From Clostridia bacterium (GTDB taxonomy: Bacteria; Bacillota; Clostridia; Christensenellales; Aristaeellaceae): a stretch of DNA of 32,341 bases. Under the pieces are notes generated by a model. That model was not told the origin of the DNA. It saw nothing but the letters and a program-made list of their open reading frames with translations, and searched no databases. Positions 1-8,613 of the stretch are shown one piece after another. The stretch lies in NCBI GenBank assembly GCA_017460395.1, contig JAFUBA010000142.1:1-32341 (forward strand), read 5' to 3'. Each line of letters starts with the position of its first letter. Within the stretch, counting starts at the first letter, position 1. The position numbers and the translations under genes were made by a program.

Positions 1-3
1 CAG

Positions 4-498
4 ATGCGCAAAAACGTCTATTCCTTTTTGATGACGAAAATCCTGGACGTGCTCGAGCGGGACGCGGAGGTGCTTGCGGATGGCCGTGCGCTGATTGGCT
101 TTTATCAACGCACAGTTTACTTTGACGCTGCCGGCGCAGCGGAGAAAACGAGATTGCAGGACGAACCCATCATGAACGCAGTGACCAAAAGCTTTGCTTA
201 CTGCGAGGCATTGTTCGACTTTATTCCTGACAGCTTCCTGCGCCGCAACCGGGTGCTGAACAGCAAAGCCGCCGAAATTGCCCGACAGTGGCAGACCACA
301 TACAGTTATCTCGCCATGCGCGTAGGACTATATCACATGGAACTGACACCGGAGCAAATCCACGATGGTTTGGCGCGTTACGCCAGATACCTCCGAGCGG
401 TAGATAACCGGGAAGCAATGATGCAGGAAATTGCCCCATACAATACGATCCACGAGGATCAATCTCTGCTTTTCGGGCTTCCCGATCATCAGGCTTAA
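4..498 (+). CDS. Unrecognised helical protein, probably the C-terminal part of a longer gene
   Basis: I do not recognise this protein. The reading frame is open to the left edge (the codon before the ATG at 4 is CAG), so the true start may lie outside the window and the 164 residues may be only the end of a larger protein. No ribosome site can be judged. The sequence is rich in Ala, Arg, Tyr and Glu, looks largely helical and soluble, and has no signal peptide or membrane segment. No catalytic motif stands out. It is followed by 300 bases without a clear gene and then by an oppositely oriented operon, so the neighbours give no functional hint. Codon use and composition look like a real gene, not a shadow. 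Confidence 0.6.
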   Translation: MRKNVYSFLMTKILDVLERDAEVLADGRALIGFYQRTVYFDAAGAAEKTRLQDEPIMNAVTKSFAYCEALFDFIPDSFLRRNRVLNSKAAEIARQWQTTYSYLAMRVGLYHMELTPEQIHDGLARYARYLRAVDNREAMMQEIAPYNTIHEDQSLLFGLPDHQA

Positions 499-806
499 AT
501 GCGGATGATGTATCTCTGTTGCCATGAAATCATGAGGGAAACTTGAAGGGCTGGTCATATGCTTTTTTGAATCACAGAAAGCTTCACATTGTGCAGCGCA
601 GTTTCGTATTTTGCCTGCGGCATCTGTGAAGCTTTGTCCGCATACCCATGGCGCTTCAGCATGTTCGTTGCGAGCCCGGATAAACGGTATTCCTGCGCCA
701 GTTGAGCAGCATCATTTTGAAGAACACGGCAGATCCGCTGTGGAGAATAATCATGGCGCCGAAATTGAGATCGAGCCATGAATGAGAATTCTACAACAAT
801 CAAACA
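499..806. other. Intergenic stretch, no convincing gene
   Basis: The only sizeable open frame here is on the minus strand, ending at 555, with possible starts at 803 or 779 (82 or 74 residues). It matches no family I know, has no clear ribosome site, and its 803 start lies just beside the terminator at 807-828. It may be a remnant or chance. Nothing else is seen. Confidence 0.4.
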
Positions 807-828
807 GGGCCCTGGTTCGCCAGGGCCC
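807..828 (-). terminator. Rho-independent terminator of the sugar ABC operon
   Basis: A perfect 9-bp GC-rich stem (GGGCCCTGG, loop TTCG, CCAGGGCCC) lies 20 bases beyond the stop codon of the minus-strand solute-binding protein. On the minus strand it is followed by TGTTTGATTGTTG, which is T-rich but interrupted. The stable UUCG-type loop and position make it the likely end of the three-gene operon. Confidence 0.85.
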
Positions 829-847
829 CATCTCCAGGGATATCGGT

Positions 848-2356
848 TTATTTGCTCAGGTAGTTGTCCAGCTGTGCGTTCGCAGCATCCAGATAGGCCT
901 GCATACCGGCGGCATCCAGTGCCTCGAGGAACTTGGGCAGCTCGGTGGCAGGATCAATCGCGCCGCAGTCGAGCGCGAGTGCATACTGCGCGGCAACATT
1001 GCTCAGCGCAGCCATCTGGTTGGCAACCTCGCTGTTGTCAAACACGTAGCCCAGTGCAGGGATGGCCTTTGCGCCGGCGTAGTATGCCTTGAAGGCTTCG
1101 CGGAAGCCCTTGCCCTCGCTCTGAGTGTCAGGCAGGATGGTCACATTACCCATGCCGTTGGTCCAGGGAGAATAAGTGGAGCGGGCAGTTTCGTCAAAGA
1201 CCACCAGACCATCCTCATCCAGCGTGTAGTGGATGCCCTCAACGCCATAGTTGAGCAAGGTCATGAGGGTGGGATCACTGTTGAGCAGGGCGAGGAATTT
1301 GAAGCTCTCCTCCACATGGTTGGAGGCGGAATTGATGGCTACCATGGCACCCTGAGAGGCGGTAGTGTCAACGTAGGCATCCGTGCAGGGAACGAAGGCG
1401 ACCTCGATGCCGCGGGAGAGGACGTCTGCGGCATACTCATAGCCGTAGGCATAGCTCTGGGTACCGATCAGATAATCGCCGGTCAGCTGAGCATTGGTGC
1501 GGGTGTCATTGGAGGTTTCCGCCACAGCGAGGGCGGGATTGATATAGCCGGCCTCATAGTACTCGTGCATCTTCTCGACGAAGGCAGCATACTCGGGCGT
1601 GGCAAACTTGTTCAGGATGGTGTTGCCATACGCGCCTTCGGCGGAGACATCATCCGGATTGAGGTAGAGGCTCAGCAGGTTCACAGAACCAGCGTCGCCC
1701 GCGATGATGATGGAATTGGTCACCATGCGCTCTGCAACCATGGGCTCTACAAGGAAGGGATAGAAGCTGTCGCCCTTGAGTTCCTTAGCCTTGGCAAAGA
1801 TCTCGCCGAAGCCGTAGAAACCAAGATTTTTCACATCCTCCAGCGTGTAGCCCAGCTCGCTCAGCAAGGTCACGTTGACGTCCCAGGTATTCTGGGTGGC
1901 AGTGTCCTTAAAGCCATTGACCGCGTAGATGCCCTTGCCCTCTGCGCCTTCGATGGTCGCAGCCTGCATCAGGGATTCTGGGATCGCAGCCTTGAGGTCA
2001 GCGCCATACTCCTCAATCAGGTCGTCCAGCTTGACAAAGTAGCCTTTCTTGGCGAAGCTGTTGTATTCGTCTGCGCTCCAGGAGCAGGTGAACACCATGT
2101 CGATGTCGCTGTCAGCAGTCGTCAGCGCGTTGGTGGCCTTGTCGTCAAAGTCACCCCAGGTGCCCCAGACAACTTCCAGTTTCGCGCCAACCTTGTCGGC
2201 AATGTACTCGTTCACACGCTCCAGCACGGCGGTGTCATCGGAGACGTTGCTGCCGTGAAAGAGGATGGTGATGACCGGCAGGTCAGCCGCCTGTGAAAAG
2301 GAACACAGGGACAGCGCCATAGCCAGCGCCAGCATGATGGACAGGATCTTTTTCAT
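848..2356 (-). CDS. Extracellular sugar-binding protein of a CUT1-type ABC importer
   Basis: This secreted solute-binding protein (502 residues) should capture a sugar or oligosaccharide and deliver it to the two permeases encoded just upstream. The start at 2356 is chosen because AAGGAGG precedes it closely and it begins with a textbook signal peptide: MKK, a hydrophobic core, and a likely cleavage after residue 23 or 24 (SQA-A). A Cys at position 18 lies in LSLC, a poor lipobox, so a free or wall-retained form is as likely as a lipoprotein. The body and the late motif LLNYGVEGIHYTLDEDG resemble the LipO/YtcQ-like group of large binding proteins that travel with LplB/YtcP permeases. It is last in the operon, 64 bases after the second permease. 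The substrate cannot be read from the sequence; a chito-oligosaccharide is possible given the nearby phosphorylase operon. Confidence 0.9.
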   Translation of the reverse strand: MKKILSIMLALAMALSLCSFSQAADLPVITILFHGSNVSDDTAVLERVNEYIADKVGAKLEVVWGTWGDFDDKATNALTTADSDIDMVFTCSWSADEYNSFAKKGYFVKLDDLIEEYGADLKAAIPESLMQAATIEGAEGKGIYAVNGFKDTATQNTWDVNVTLLSELGYTLEDVKNLGFYGFGEIFAKAKELKGDSFYPFLVEPMVAERMVTNSIIIAGDAGSVNLLSLYLNPDDVSAEGAYGNTILNKFATPEYAAFVEKMHEYYEAGYINPALAVAETSNDTRTNAQLTGDYLIGTQSYAYGYEYAADVLSRGIEVAFVPCTDAYVDTTASQGAMVAINSASNHVEESFKFLALLNSDPTLMTLLNYGVEGIHYTLDEDGLVVFDETARSTYSPWTNGMGNVTILPDTQSEGKGFREAFKAYYAGAKAIPALGYVFDNSEVANQMAALSNVAAQYALALDCGAIDPATELPKFLEALDAAGMQAYLDAANAQLDNYLSK

Positions 2357-2420
2357 GAGGATACCTCCTTTATTCTCTATGCTTTTCGCATAGGATTGGA
2401 CAATGGAAAGTGGGATGCGC

Positions 2421-3356
2421 TTATCCCTTGACGGAGCCAACGGTCAGGCCGGCGACGACATATCTCTGGAAAAAGGGATACGCACAGGCAATGGGAACAA
2501 CGATGAAGACCACAAGAGCCATCTTCAGCGTCTGCGAGGGCAGCTCGAGGGCAGCTCGAGAGGCGTCCGCGCCGAGCATGGAGGCATTTTTTGCCAGGAA
2601 ATCGGCGTTGCGCTGCATCCGCATCAACAGGTATTGCAGGGGGATGATGCTCATGTTCTTGTTGATATAGAGCAGAGAGAGGAACCATTCATTCCAGTAG
2701 CCCAGCGCGTTCAGAAGGGCGATGGTGGCAATGCCGGGCGTAACAACCGGCAAGACGATGCGCGGCAGCGTGCCATATTCGCCACTTCCGTCAATGGTCG
2801 CCGCCTCGATGAGATCCGGAGGCACCGTCGTCTGGAAGAATGTCCGCATCACGATGACATTGAAGGGGCTGAACAGCATGGGCACGATGAGGGCTGCATA
2901 GTTGTCCGAGAGGCCGAGGACACTTTTACAGATGACGTAAGTCGGTACCAGGCCGCCCCCGAAAATCATCGTGAAGAAACTCAGGAAGTTGAAGAAGCCG
3001 CGCAGCCGGTAATCCTTTCGGAACAGAGGATAGGCGTACAGCACACAGATGGCCACGCTCAGCACGGTGCCGATCAAGGTAATCAGGAAGGAGTTGAAAT
3101 AGCTGCGCCACAGCTGATCACCCAATCGGAGCGTATATTCATACGCCTGCAGCGACCATGACAGGGGGTGAAAGGAATAGCCGATGGCACGGATACTGTC
3201 CTCCGATGAGAAAGAGATAATCACAACGAAGATAAACGGCAGAATGCACAGCAAGGAAAACAGGCCGAGCACGATATGGAACAGCGCCTGTGCTCCCGGT
3301 CCGAAACGGTTCATCTGCATGCTGCGCCGGCGGGTCTTTGATACAGCAGACATCAT
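2421..3356 (-). CDS. Sugar ABC transporter permease, LplC/YtcP type
   Basis: This is an inner-membrane permease of the CUT1 family (about 311 residues, usual length), forming the channel heterodimer with the neighbouring LplB-like protein. It shows the N-terminal membrane helix after a basic stretch (RRSMQMNRF), several further hydrophobic helices, and the cytoplasmic loop motif EAATIDGSGE that docks the ATPase. It ends in the YtcP-like C-terminus VGSVKG. A longer frame begins at 3404, but GAGGAGGTGTGG directly precedes two consecutive ATG codons at 3356 and 3353, so one of these is the start. It begins 10 bases after the upstream permease stop, consistent with translation from one message. 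No ATP-binding subunit is encoded nearby; such importers often use a shared MsmX-type ATPase encoded elsewhere. Confidence 0.93.
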   Translation of the reverse strand: MMSAVSKTRRRSMQMNRFGPGAQALFHIVLGLFSLLCILPFIFVVIISFSSEDSIRAIGYSFHPLSWSLQAYEYTLRLGDQLWRSYFNSFLITLIGTVLSVAICVLYAYPLFRKDYRLRGFFNFLSFFTMIFGGGLVPTYVICKSVLGLSDNYAALIVPMLFSPFNVIVMRTFFQTTVPPDLIEAATIDGSGEYGTLPRIVLPVVTPGIATIALLNALGYWNEWFLSLLYINKNMSIIPLQYLLMRMQRNADFLAKNASMLGADASRAALELPSQTLKMALVVFIVVPIACAYPFFQRYVVAGLTVGSVKG

Positions 3357-3366
3357 CCACACCTCC

Positions 3367-4356
3367 TCAGAACAGCGAGCTATCAGGGTCAATCCGGCGA
3401 ACAATGCTGTTGGCGCCGACGATACATACCAGGCCGACCGCGCTCTGCAGGAAGCCCGCTGCTGAGCTCATGCCCAGATTGTGTGTATTGGCATAAGCAC
3501 GATACACATAGGTGTCCACCACCTGCGTCACCGGGTACAGGGAGCCGGAATTCTGGGGGACGTTGTAGAATAGGCCGAAGTCCGCGTTGAAGATCTTGCC
3601 GATGTTCATAATCAGCAGGATGATCATCATGGTGCGGATGTTGGGCAGCGTGACATACCAGATCTGCTGCCATTTGCTGGCGCCGTCCACTGCCGCGGCT
3701 TCATACTGGGTGGTGTCAATGCCAGTGATGGCGGAAAGGTACAGCATGGAGGAATAACCCACGTTCTTCCAAAGATTGCAGATGGTGAGAATGAGTGGCC
3801 ACCAAGTCGTGTCATGGTAGAAATTGGTGACCTTCAGTCCTGCAGCCTTCTGCATGGCGGGAATCATGCCGCTGGTGGGGTCGAGGAAGGCAAGCACAAA
3901 ATAGCTGGCCACAACCCAAGAGAGAAAATATGGGAAGAACATCAGTGTCTGGTATGTCTTCGCCAGCAATTGGTTGCTGACCTCGCTCATCATGATGGCG
4001 AAGGTGACGGAAATCACCAGACCAAGTGCGATCCACAGAAGGTTATATCCCAGGGTATTGCGGATCATGATCAGCGTATCCGGCGACTTCAGGAACTCAA
4101 AGTTCTTCAGCCCCACAAACTCGCTTTTCACGATGTTGTTCCAGAAGGTATTGGGGCGGAAAGCCCGGTAATCCTTGAACGCAATCACGATGCCGAACAT
4201 GGGAAGGTAGCGGATGAGGAGCAGCCAGATAGCGCCTGGAAGCATCATGGTGGTCAGCCAGAAGGCCTTTTTTCGTTTGGCGGAACCCAACCCCTCCGAC
4301 CTGCTCTCTCCTGTCTGCGCCGAGGCGCTGTGAGCCAGGCTTTTCTGAAATGCCAT
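3367..4356 (-). CDS. Sugar ABC transporter permease, LplB type
   Basis: This is the first gene of the importer operon and encodes the other half of the membrane channel (329 residues). After a polar cytoplasmic N-terminus of about 30 residues, the first helix (LTTMMLPGAIWLLLIRYLP) is followed by FGIVIAFKDYRAF, typical of LplB/YteP proteins. The ATPase-docking loop EAAAVDGASK lies in the second half, and the protein ends with RRIDPDSSLF, a C-terminus characteristic of this permease group. The start at 4356 follows GGAGGATTC, and a promoter lies about 50-75 bases upstream. Substrate specificity lies mainly with the binding protein. Confidence 0.93.
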   Translation of the reverse strand: MAFQKSLAHSASAQTGESRSEGLGSAKRKKAFWLTTMMLPGAIWLLLIRYLPMFGIVIAFKDYRAFRPNTFWNNIVKSEFVGLKNFEFLKSPDTLIMIRNTLGYNLLWIALGLVISVTFAIMMSEVSNQLLAKTYQTLMFFPYFLSWVVASYFVLAFLDPTSGMIPAMQKAAGLKVTNFYHDTTWWPLILTICNLWKNVGYSSMLYLSAITGIDTTQYEAAAVDGASKWQQIWYVTLPNIRTMMIILLIMNIGKIFNADFGLFYNVPQNSGSLYPVTQVVDTYVYRAYANTHNLGMSSAAGFLQSAVGLVCIVGANSIVRRIDPDSSLF

Positions 4357-4403
4357 GTGAATCCTCCATTCCGACGTGGGATCATGTTCTATTCGGTGAG
4401 TAA

Positions 4404-4433
4404 ATTATATGTAACGGACATGTGCTATGTCAT
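4404..4433 (-). promoter_or_regulatory. Sigma-A-like promoter of the sugar ABC operon
   Basis: On the minus strand a perfect TATAAT (4404-4409) lies 18 bases downstream of ATGACA (4428-4433). Transcription would start near 4397, giving a leader of about 40 bases before the LplB start. Both boxes are close to consensus and no better candidate is seen. Confidence 0.7.
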
Positions 4434-5175
4434 TATCTACTATTGCCCTTTCTTGTCTCGGCTTGTGCAGTTGCGCATAGAAATTGCTCCATCGCTTGCG
4501 AAATTGACTGGGGGAGCCTTTACCAAAACGGGGGGAGATGATGTGTCCCTCTCGCTGATTCCGTTTTAATCCTGCGGAGGAAACAGGCTGAGTACCATGG
4601 GGGCGTTGTCGGCGTAGCCACCTTGCCCTCTTTCTGTCCGCAGGGGGACATTCGCGGGATCTTTGAGCAAGCGCTTCAAGACATACGCCGGTGAGACACA
4701 GTGCTTTGTACCTAAATCCGTTTTCGACTGCATATTCCCGGAAGTTCGGCTCTGGAATCGTCTGCGGGCAAAACCGTGGTGCCGGGACCTTTTCCCGGAT
4801 AGAGCATGGTAAAGAACAGATTGTGGAAACCTGCCGGCGCTTCCGTGTCACCTTCTGCGGGGAGGAAAACCAGATGGAGCGCACCGATGCCCCTGCAGAC
4901 CTTGCGCTGGAAATTCCAGCTCTGCTCCGCCTACTATCGGGCAAGCCGGAGCTGCGGCCAAAGAGCAATGCCGATGCGCTTCCATGTTGCTTTATGAAAA
5001 ATCGTATATGCCCGCAGCTCATCTATGATCCTCCAGATCGTTCTGAGAATGGGTATACATCTCTGTATGAGTGCTCTCGGAAACGCTGGTACACTTATGC
5101 TATAAGAGCTTTGAGAGCTCGTTTCCTGAAGATCCTTTGTAGAAGTCAAAAATTGAATCCAAGCTCTCGGCTACG
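4434..5175. other. Gene-poor region, no convincing coding sequence
   Basis: Overlapping open frames occur on both strands (for example 4691-5344 plus and 4405-5022 minus), but their translations are rich in Arg, Ser, Cys and Pro, lack recognisable motifs and have no ribosome sites. They look like chance or decayed sequence. The terminator at 5176-5217 suggests that something here is, or once was, transcribed on the plus strand. Confidence 0.5.
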
Positions 5176-5217
5176 CCCCGCCAATGTTCGAATTTGTCGA
5201 TCATTGGCGGGGTTTTT
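5176..5217 (+). terminator. Strong rho-independent terminator without an upstream gene
   Basis: CCCCGCCAATG (5176-5186) pairs perfectly with CATTGGCGGGG (5202-5212), followed at once by TTTTT (5213-5217). The 15-base loop can close further through TCGA/TCGA. This is a textbook plus-strand terminator, but no recognisable gene ends just before it. Confidence 0.85.
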
Positions 5218-6155
5218 CGCCTTTTCCTGGATGACCTCAAAAACCCAGACGCCAGCGTCCTCTGCTGCGCTTTGTTCAGCTTGCCCGGGACTGCTGGCGC
5301 CTGGACGGAAGAGGGTAGTGCGCTGTGCGAAGGGGGCAACCTGAACGACAAAGGTAGAAGAGCACCGACAGTCACGGGCGCGCCGGATCCAGACGAGATC
5401 GGTGTCCCCAAGTGCCTCGCATGGATCGAAGTGGCTCGCAATGGAAATGACAACAAACTGCTCACCACTGAAATGAGGCAAGATTCGTCATTGCCCCTGG
5501 AGGCTGCGGATCCGTTCCAGAACTGATTCCCTGCAGCATCCTGCTTCGGATGCTTTCGCCATGGCAGTATATTCTGAAGCGGAAACTCATGCCGACTGTG
5601 GAATCGAAGGTTTGTACCGGGGATGACCTGACCAGACGATTCGTATGTGACTCGAGGACGGCAGCGGACGCTTCTCTCCACCTTGCCTTGAGAGGATGTG
5701 TTTGTCCTGGGCGGCGACACCCTGCCGGCTGCTGTCATGACAAGATGGCCTGGGGAGGAAGCCGCACGCGCCATGAGCTGTTTGCCCTTGGCACCACAGC
5801 CAACCCGGAGCGGAATGCCTTCACGGCCATGACCGGTGGCCAACCGGAAGAGGTTCGCCGGATAACTCTTGCTCCGATCTGGATGGCAGTGAAGCCTTCG
5901 TACGCCGCGAGACGGCTATGGGTGTGCATTTCTTCATCGGTCACACCGCCGTACACGCGGGTTTCCTGCCTGCAGCATAAAGCGATTCAACTCGCCAAGA
6001 CAAGACAAAAAAACACAAGACCACTCATGGGAAGCGCAAACCACTTGGAGTAAAATATTCGCATGGATAGCATCATGCGCCGGAAGACAGGCTGTCTCGC
6101 CTCCGCTCTTCGGCCATCGGTTCATCCTCCGTAAAGAGGAAAAGGAGCTTCAGAC
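5218..6155. other. Gene-poor leader region upstream of the phosphorylase operon
   Basis: No convincing gene is seen. Open frames at 5100-5843 (minus) and 5550-6053 (plus) lack recognisable motifs. A minus-strand segment near 5860-5965 reads RVYGGVTDEEM followed by AAYEGFTAIQIG, faintly like the capping region of enolase-superfamily sugar-acid dehydratases, but it is bounded by a stop and loses similarity after about 30 residues, so at best it is a fossil. The promoter of the plus-strand operon should lie in the last 150 bases; TTGGAG-17-TAGCAT around 6048-6080 is a weak candidate. Confidence 0.4.
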
Positions 6156-8549
6156 ATGCGATACGGAATCTTTGATGATGCCGCCCGGGAATATGTCATC
6201 GCCCGGGTGGATGTCCCTCAATCCCTGACCAACTACCTGGGCACGCAGCGCATGGGCGCGGTGATCTCGCACAACGCTGGCGGCTATTGCTGGCTGGACA
6301 GTCCGCAGCACCACCGCATTACCCGCTTCCGCCCAAACGGCGTTCCGATGGATTGGCCCGGACACTATGTTTACCTGCGGGACGATGAGAGCGGTAAATA
6401 CTGGTCTCTCAGCTGGCAGCCCACGGGCCTGCCGCTCACGGAGGCAGCGTATGAGGCGCGCCATGGTCTTGGATATTCGACCTTTTCCTGCCGATACGAG
6501 GGCATTGACGCACGCCAGACCCTATTCATTCCTCGCGAGGAGGGTGGGGAGGACCCGGTCGAAATATTCGACGTGCGGATCCGCAACACGACCGACAGCC
6601 TGAGAAGGATCAGTGTGTACGGCTATGTGGAATTCTCATTCCATGAAATCGACATGGATAACCAGAATTTCCAGATGAGCCTATACGCTGCCGGCTCCCA
6701 CGTAGAAAACGACGCTGTGCTGTGCGAGCTGCACTATGAGCCGGATGCCTACCAGTTTTTTGCCGGTAACTTTGTGCCGGATGGCTTTGACGGCGTCAGG
6801 GAAGCGTTTTTGGGCGCATATCACACTGAGCGGGACCCGATAGGTGTCGCCTGCGGGCAGCTGAGCGGCTCCACTGAACTGGGCGGTAATCCCTGCGGTG
6901 CGCTGCAAAAAAAGCTGACCCTGCTGCCTGGTCAGGAGGCTCGGGTGCTGTTCTACCTCGGCACCGGACGGGGTGAAGCGGCGGAGCGTGCGCGTCTGCG
7001 CTATGACGAGGAAGGCACCGACCAAGCCTTTGCGGAGCTGCGTCGTTTCTGGGATGAAAAGCTGGGCGCTCTGCAGGTGGAAACGCCCCATGCAAACCTG
7101 AACCGCTCCCTGAACATCTGGAATCTGTACCAGAGCGAGATCAATGTGCTGTTTTCCCGCTTTTCCTCCTTTATCGAGGTGGGCGGCAGAACGGGCCTCG
7201 GGTACCGAGATACCGCGCAGGATGCCATGTGCATCCCGCATGCCGAGCCGGACATGTGCCTGCGCCGCATCCGGCAGCTGCTGCGCGGACAGATGCGGGA
7301 GGGCTACGGGCTGCACCTGTTTGACCCGGCAATACTGGAGCGTGAGGCCGGAAGCGGCTTCCAATCCCCCACCGTCATCCCTGGAACCGACAAAAAAAGC
7401 ATGCTGCACGGCATTGAGGATGCCTGTGCGGATGATGCCCTCTGGTTGATTCCGGCCATCATAGAAAATGTCCGTGAGAGCGGCAATCTTTCATTCTTCG
7501 ATCAGGTCATTCCCTATGCGGACGATGGCGAAGGCACCGTATGGGAGCACATGAAGGCCGTGCTCGACTTCTCCTACCATCAGGTGGGGAGCCACGGCAT
7601 CACCCGAGGTCTGCGCGCTGACTGGAACGACTGTCTGAACCTGGGCGGCGGGGAAAGCGCCATGGTGGCCTTCCTGCTGGTCTGGGCGACCAATCACTTC
7701 CTCGATGCTGCCCACGCGCTGGGGCGCATGGCAGATGAGGAAAAATACCGCACTCTGCGCGATCGCATGATGGAGACAGCCCGAACTACGCTGTGGGACG
7801 GGGAGTGGTTTCTGCGCGGTTTCACTGCTTCCGGCGCGCCGATCGGCAGCCACACGGCGGAAGAAGGAAAAGTTCACCTGGAGAGCAACACCTGGGCCGT
7901 GGTGTCCGGCACTGCGACACGGGAGCAGGGTCTTTCCTGCATGGACGCAGTGGACGAGTGGCTGTACACCCCCTACGGCCTGATGCTCAACGCGCCGTCG
8001 TTTGTCACGCTGGACGACAGTGTGGGCTTTGTGACACGTGTATATCCGGGGGTGAAGGAAAACGGGGCGGTCTTCAGCCATCCCAATCCATGGGCCTGGG
8101 TGGCGGAGTGCATGCTGGGACGTGGCAGCCGTGCCATGAAGTTTTACAACGCCCTTCTGCCGGAAAATCAGAACGATCAGATGGAGATCCGCCAGGCGGA
8201 GCCATATACCTATTGCCAGTTTATCATGGGCAAAGACCACTCTGCGCACGGCAGGGCGCGCCATCCCTTCATGACTGGTTCCTCCGGCTGGGCCTACTAT
8301 GCTGCAACCCGCTACATGCTCGGCGTCCGGCCCGGCATTACCACGCTGACGGTCGATCCCTGCATCCCGGCGGACTGGGAGAGCTTCCGTGTCAAACGCC
8401 GCTGGCGCGGCGCAATGTACGACATCCGGGTGAGCAACCCCGAACATGTAGAGAAGGGTGTTCGCCGCATCCGCGTGGACGGCGAGGACGTGGTGAGCAT
8501 TCCCATCTTTGATGCGGGGACCCATCTGGTAGAAGTGGAAATGGGATGA
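6156..8549 (+). CDS. chbP: GH94 glycoside phosphorylase, N,N'-diacetylchitobiose phosphorylase-like
   Basis: This cytoplasmic enzyme should cleave a beta-1,4-linked disaccharide with phosphate, most likely N,N'-diacetylchitobiose to GlcNAc and GlcNAc-1-phosphate. The 797 residues match the length of Vibrio chitobiose phosphorylase and, as far as I recall that sequence, resemble it throughout: TNYLGT and ISHNAGGY near the N-terminus, WPGHYVYLRDD, the MSLYAAG segment, FIEVGGRTGLGYRDTAQDA at the start of the barrel, GYGLHLFDP, RADWNDCLNLGGGES, and VKENGAVFSHPNPWAWV. The Asp of WND is residue 492, the same number as the known catalytic acid. Cellobiose phosphorylases differ at many of these places. 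The start at 6156 follows AAAGGAG. A phosphohexomutase follows 64 bases later and nagB closes the operon, which supports an amino-sugar substrate. Cellobiose or another beta-glucoside remains possible. Confidence 0.9.
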   Translation: MRYGIFDDAAREYVIARVDVPQSLTNYLGTQRMGAVISHNAGGYCWLDSPQHHRITRFRPNGVPMDWPGHYVYLRDDESGKYWSLSWQPTGLPLTEAAYEARHGLGYSTFSCRYEGIDARQTLFIPREEGGEDPVEIFDVRIRNTTDSLRRISVYGYVEFSFHEIDMDNQNFQMSLYAAGSHVENDAVLCELHYEPDAYQFFAGNFVPDGFDGVREAFLGAYHTERDPIGVACGQLSGSTELGGNPCGALQKKLTLLPGQEARVLFYLGTGRGEAAERARLRYDEEGTDQAFAELRRFWDEKLGALQVETPHANLNRSLNIWNLYQSEINVLFSRFSSFIEVGGRTGLGYRDTAQDAMCIPHAEPDMCLRRIRQLLRGQMREGYGLHLFDPAILEREAGSGFQSPTVIPGTDKKSMLHGIEDACADDALWLIPAIIENVRESGNLSFFDQVIPYADDGEGTVWEHMKAVLDFSYHQVGSHGITRGLRADWNDCLNLGGGESAMVAFLLVWATNHFLDAAHALGRMADEEKYRTLRDRMMETARTTLWDGEWFLRGFTASGAPIGSHTAEEGKVHLESNTWAVVSGTATREQGLSCMDAVDEWLYTPYGLMLNAPSFVTLDDSVGFVTRVYPGVKENGAVFSHPNPWAWVAECMLGRGSRAMKFYNALLPENQNDQMEIRQAEPYTYCQFIMGKDHSAHGRARHPFMTGSSGWAYYAATRYMLGVRPGITTLTVDPCIPADWESFRVKRRWRGAMYDIRVSNPEHVEKGVRRIRVDGEDVVSIPIFDAGTHLVEVEMG

Positions 8550-8613
8550 CCGGGTCTTTACCGGGGAAGATGTGGACAGAATCCGGCCATGGCCGGGGAT
8601 GGAGGAGCAGGCG

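Noticed and set aside
782-2296. 504-residue plus-strand frame opposite the binding protein
   Set aside because: The minus strand has a clear signal peptide, family motifs, ribosome site and terminator, so this frame is a shadow.
848-2356. Classical lipoprotein for the importer binding protein
   Set aside because: The Cys is preceded by LSL, with Leu at the -1 position, which does not satisfy the lipobox; a signal-peptidase-I site follows.
4405-5344. Overlapping 205- and 217-residue frames in the gene-poor gap
   Set aside because: They are rich in Arg, Ser and Cys with no motifs, no ribosome site and mutual overlap on opposite strands.
5146-5481. Minus-strand 111-residue frame across the terminator
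   Set aside because: It runs through the perfect terminator hairpin and shows no family features.
6156-8549. Annotation of the GH94 enzyme as cellobiose phosphorylase
   Set aside because: TNYLGT, GYGLHLFDP and the short segment after NDCLNLGGGES agree with chitobiose phosphorylase; cellobiose phosphorylases carry different sequence there. It stays as an alternative, not the main call.
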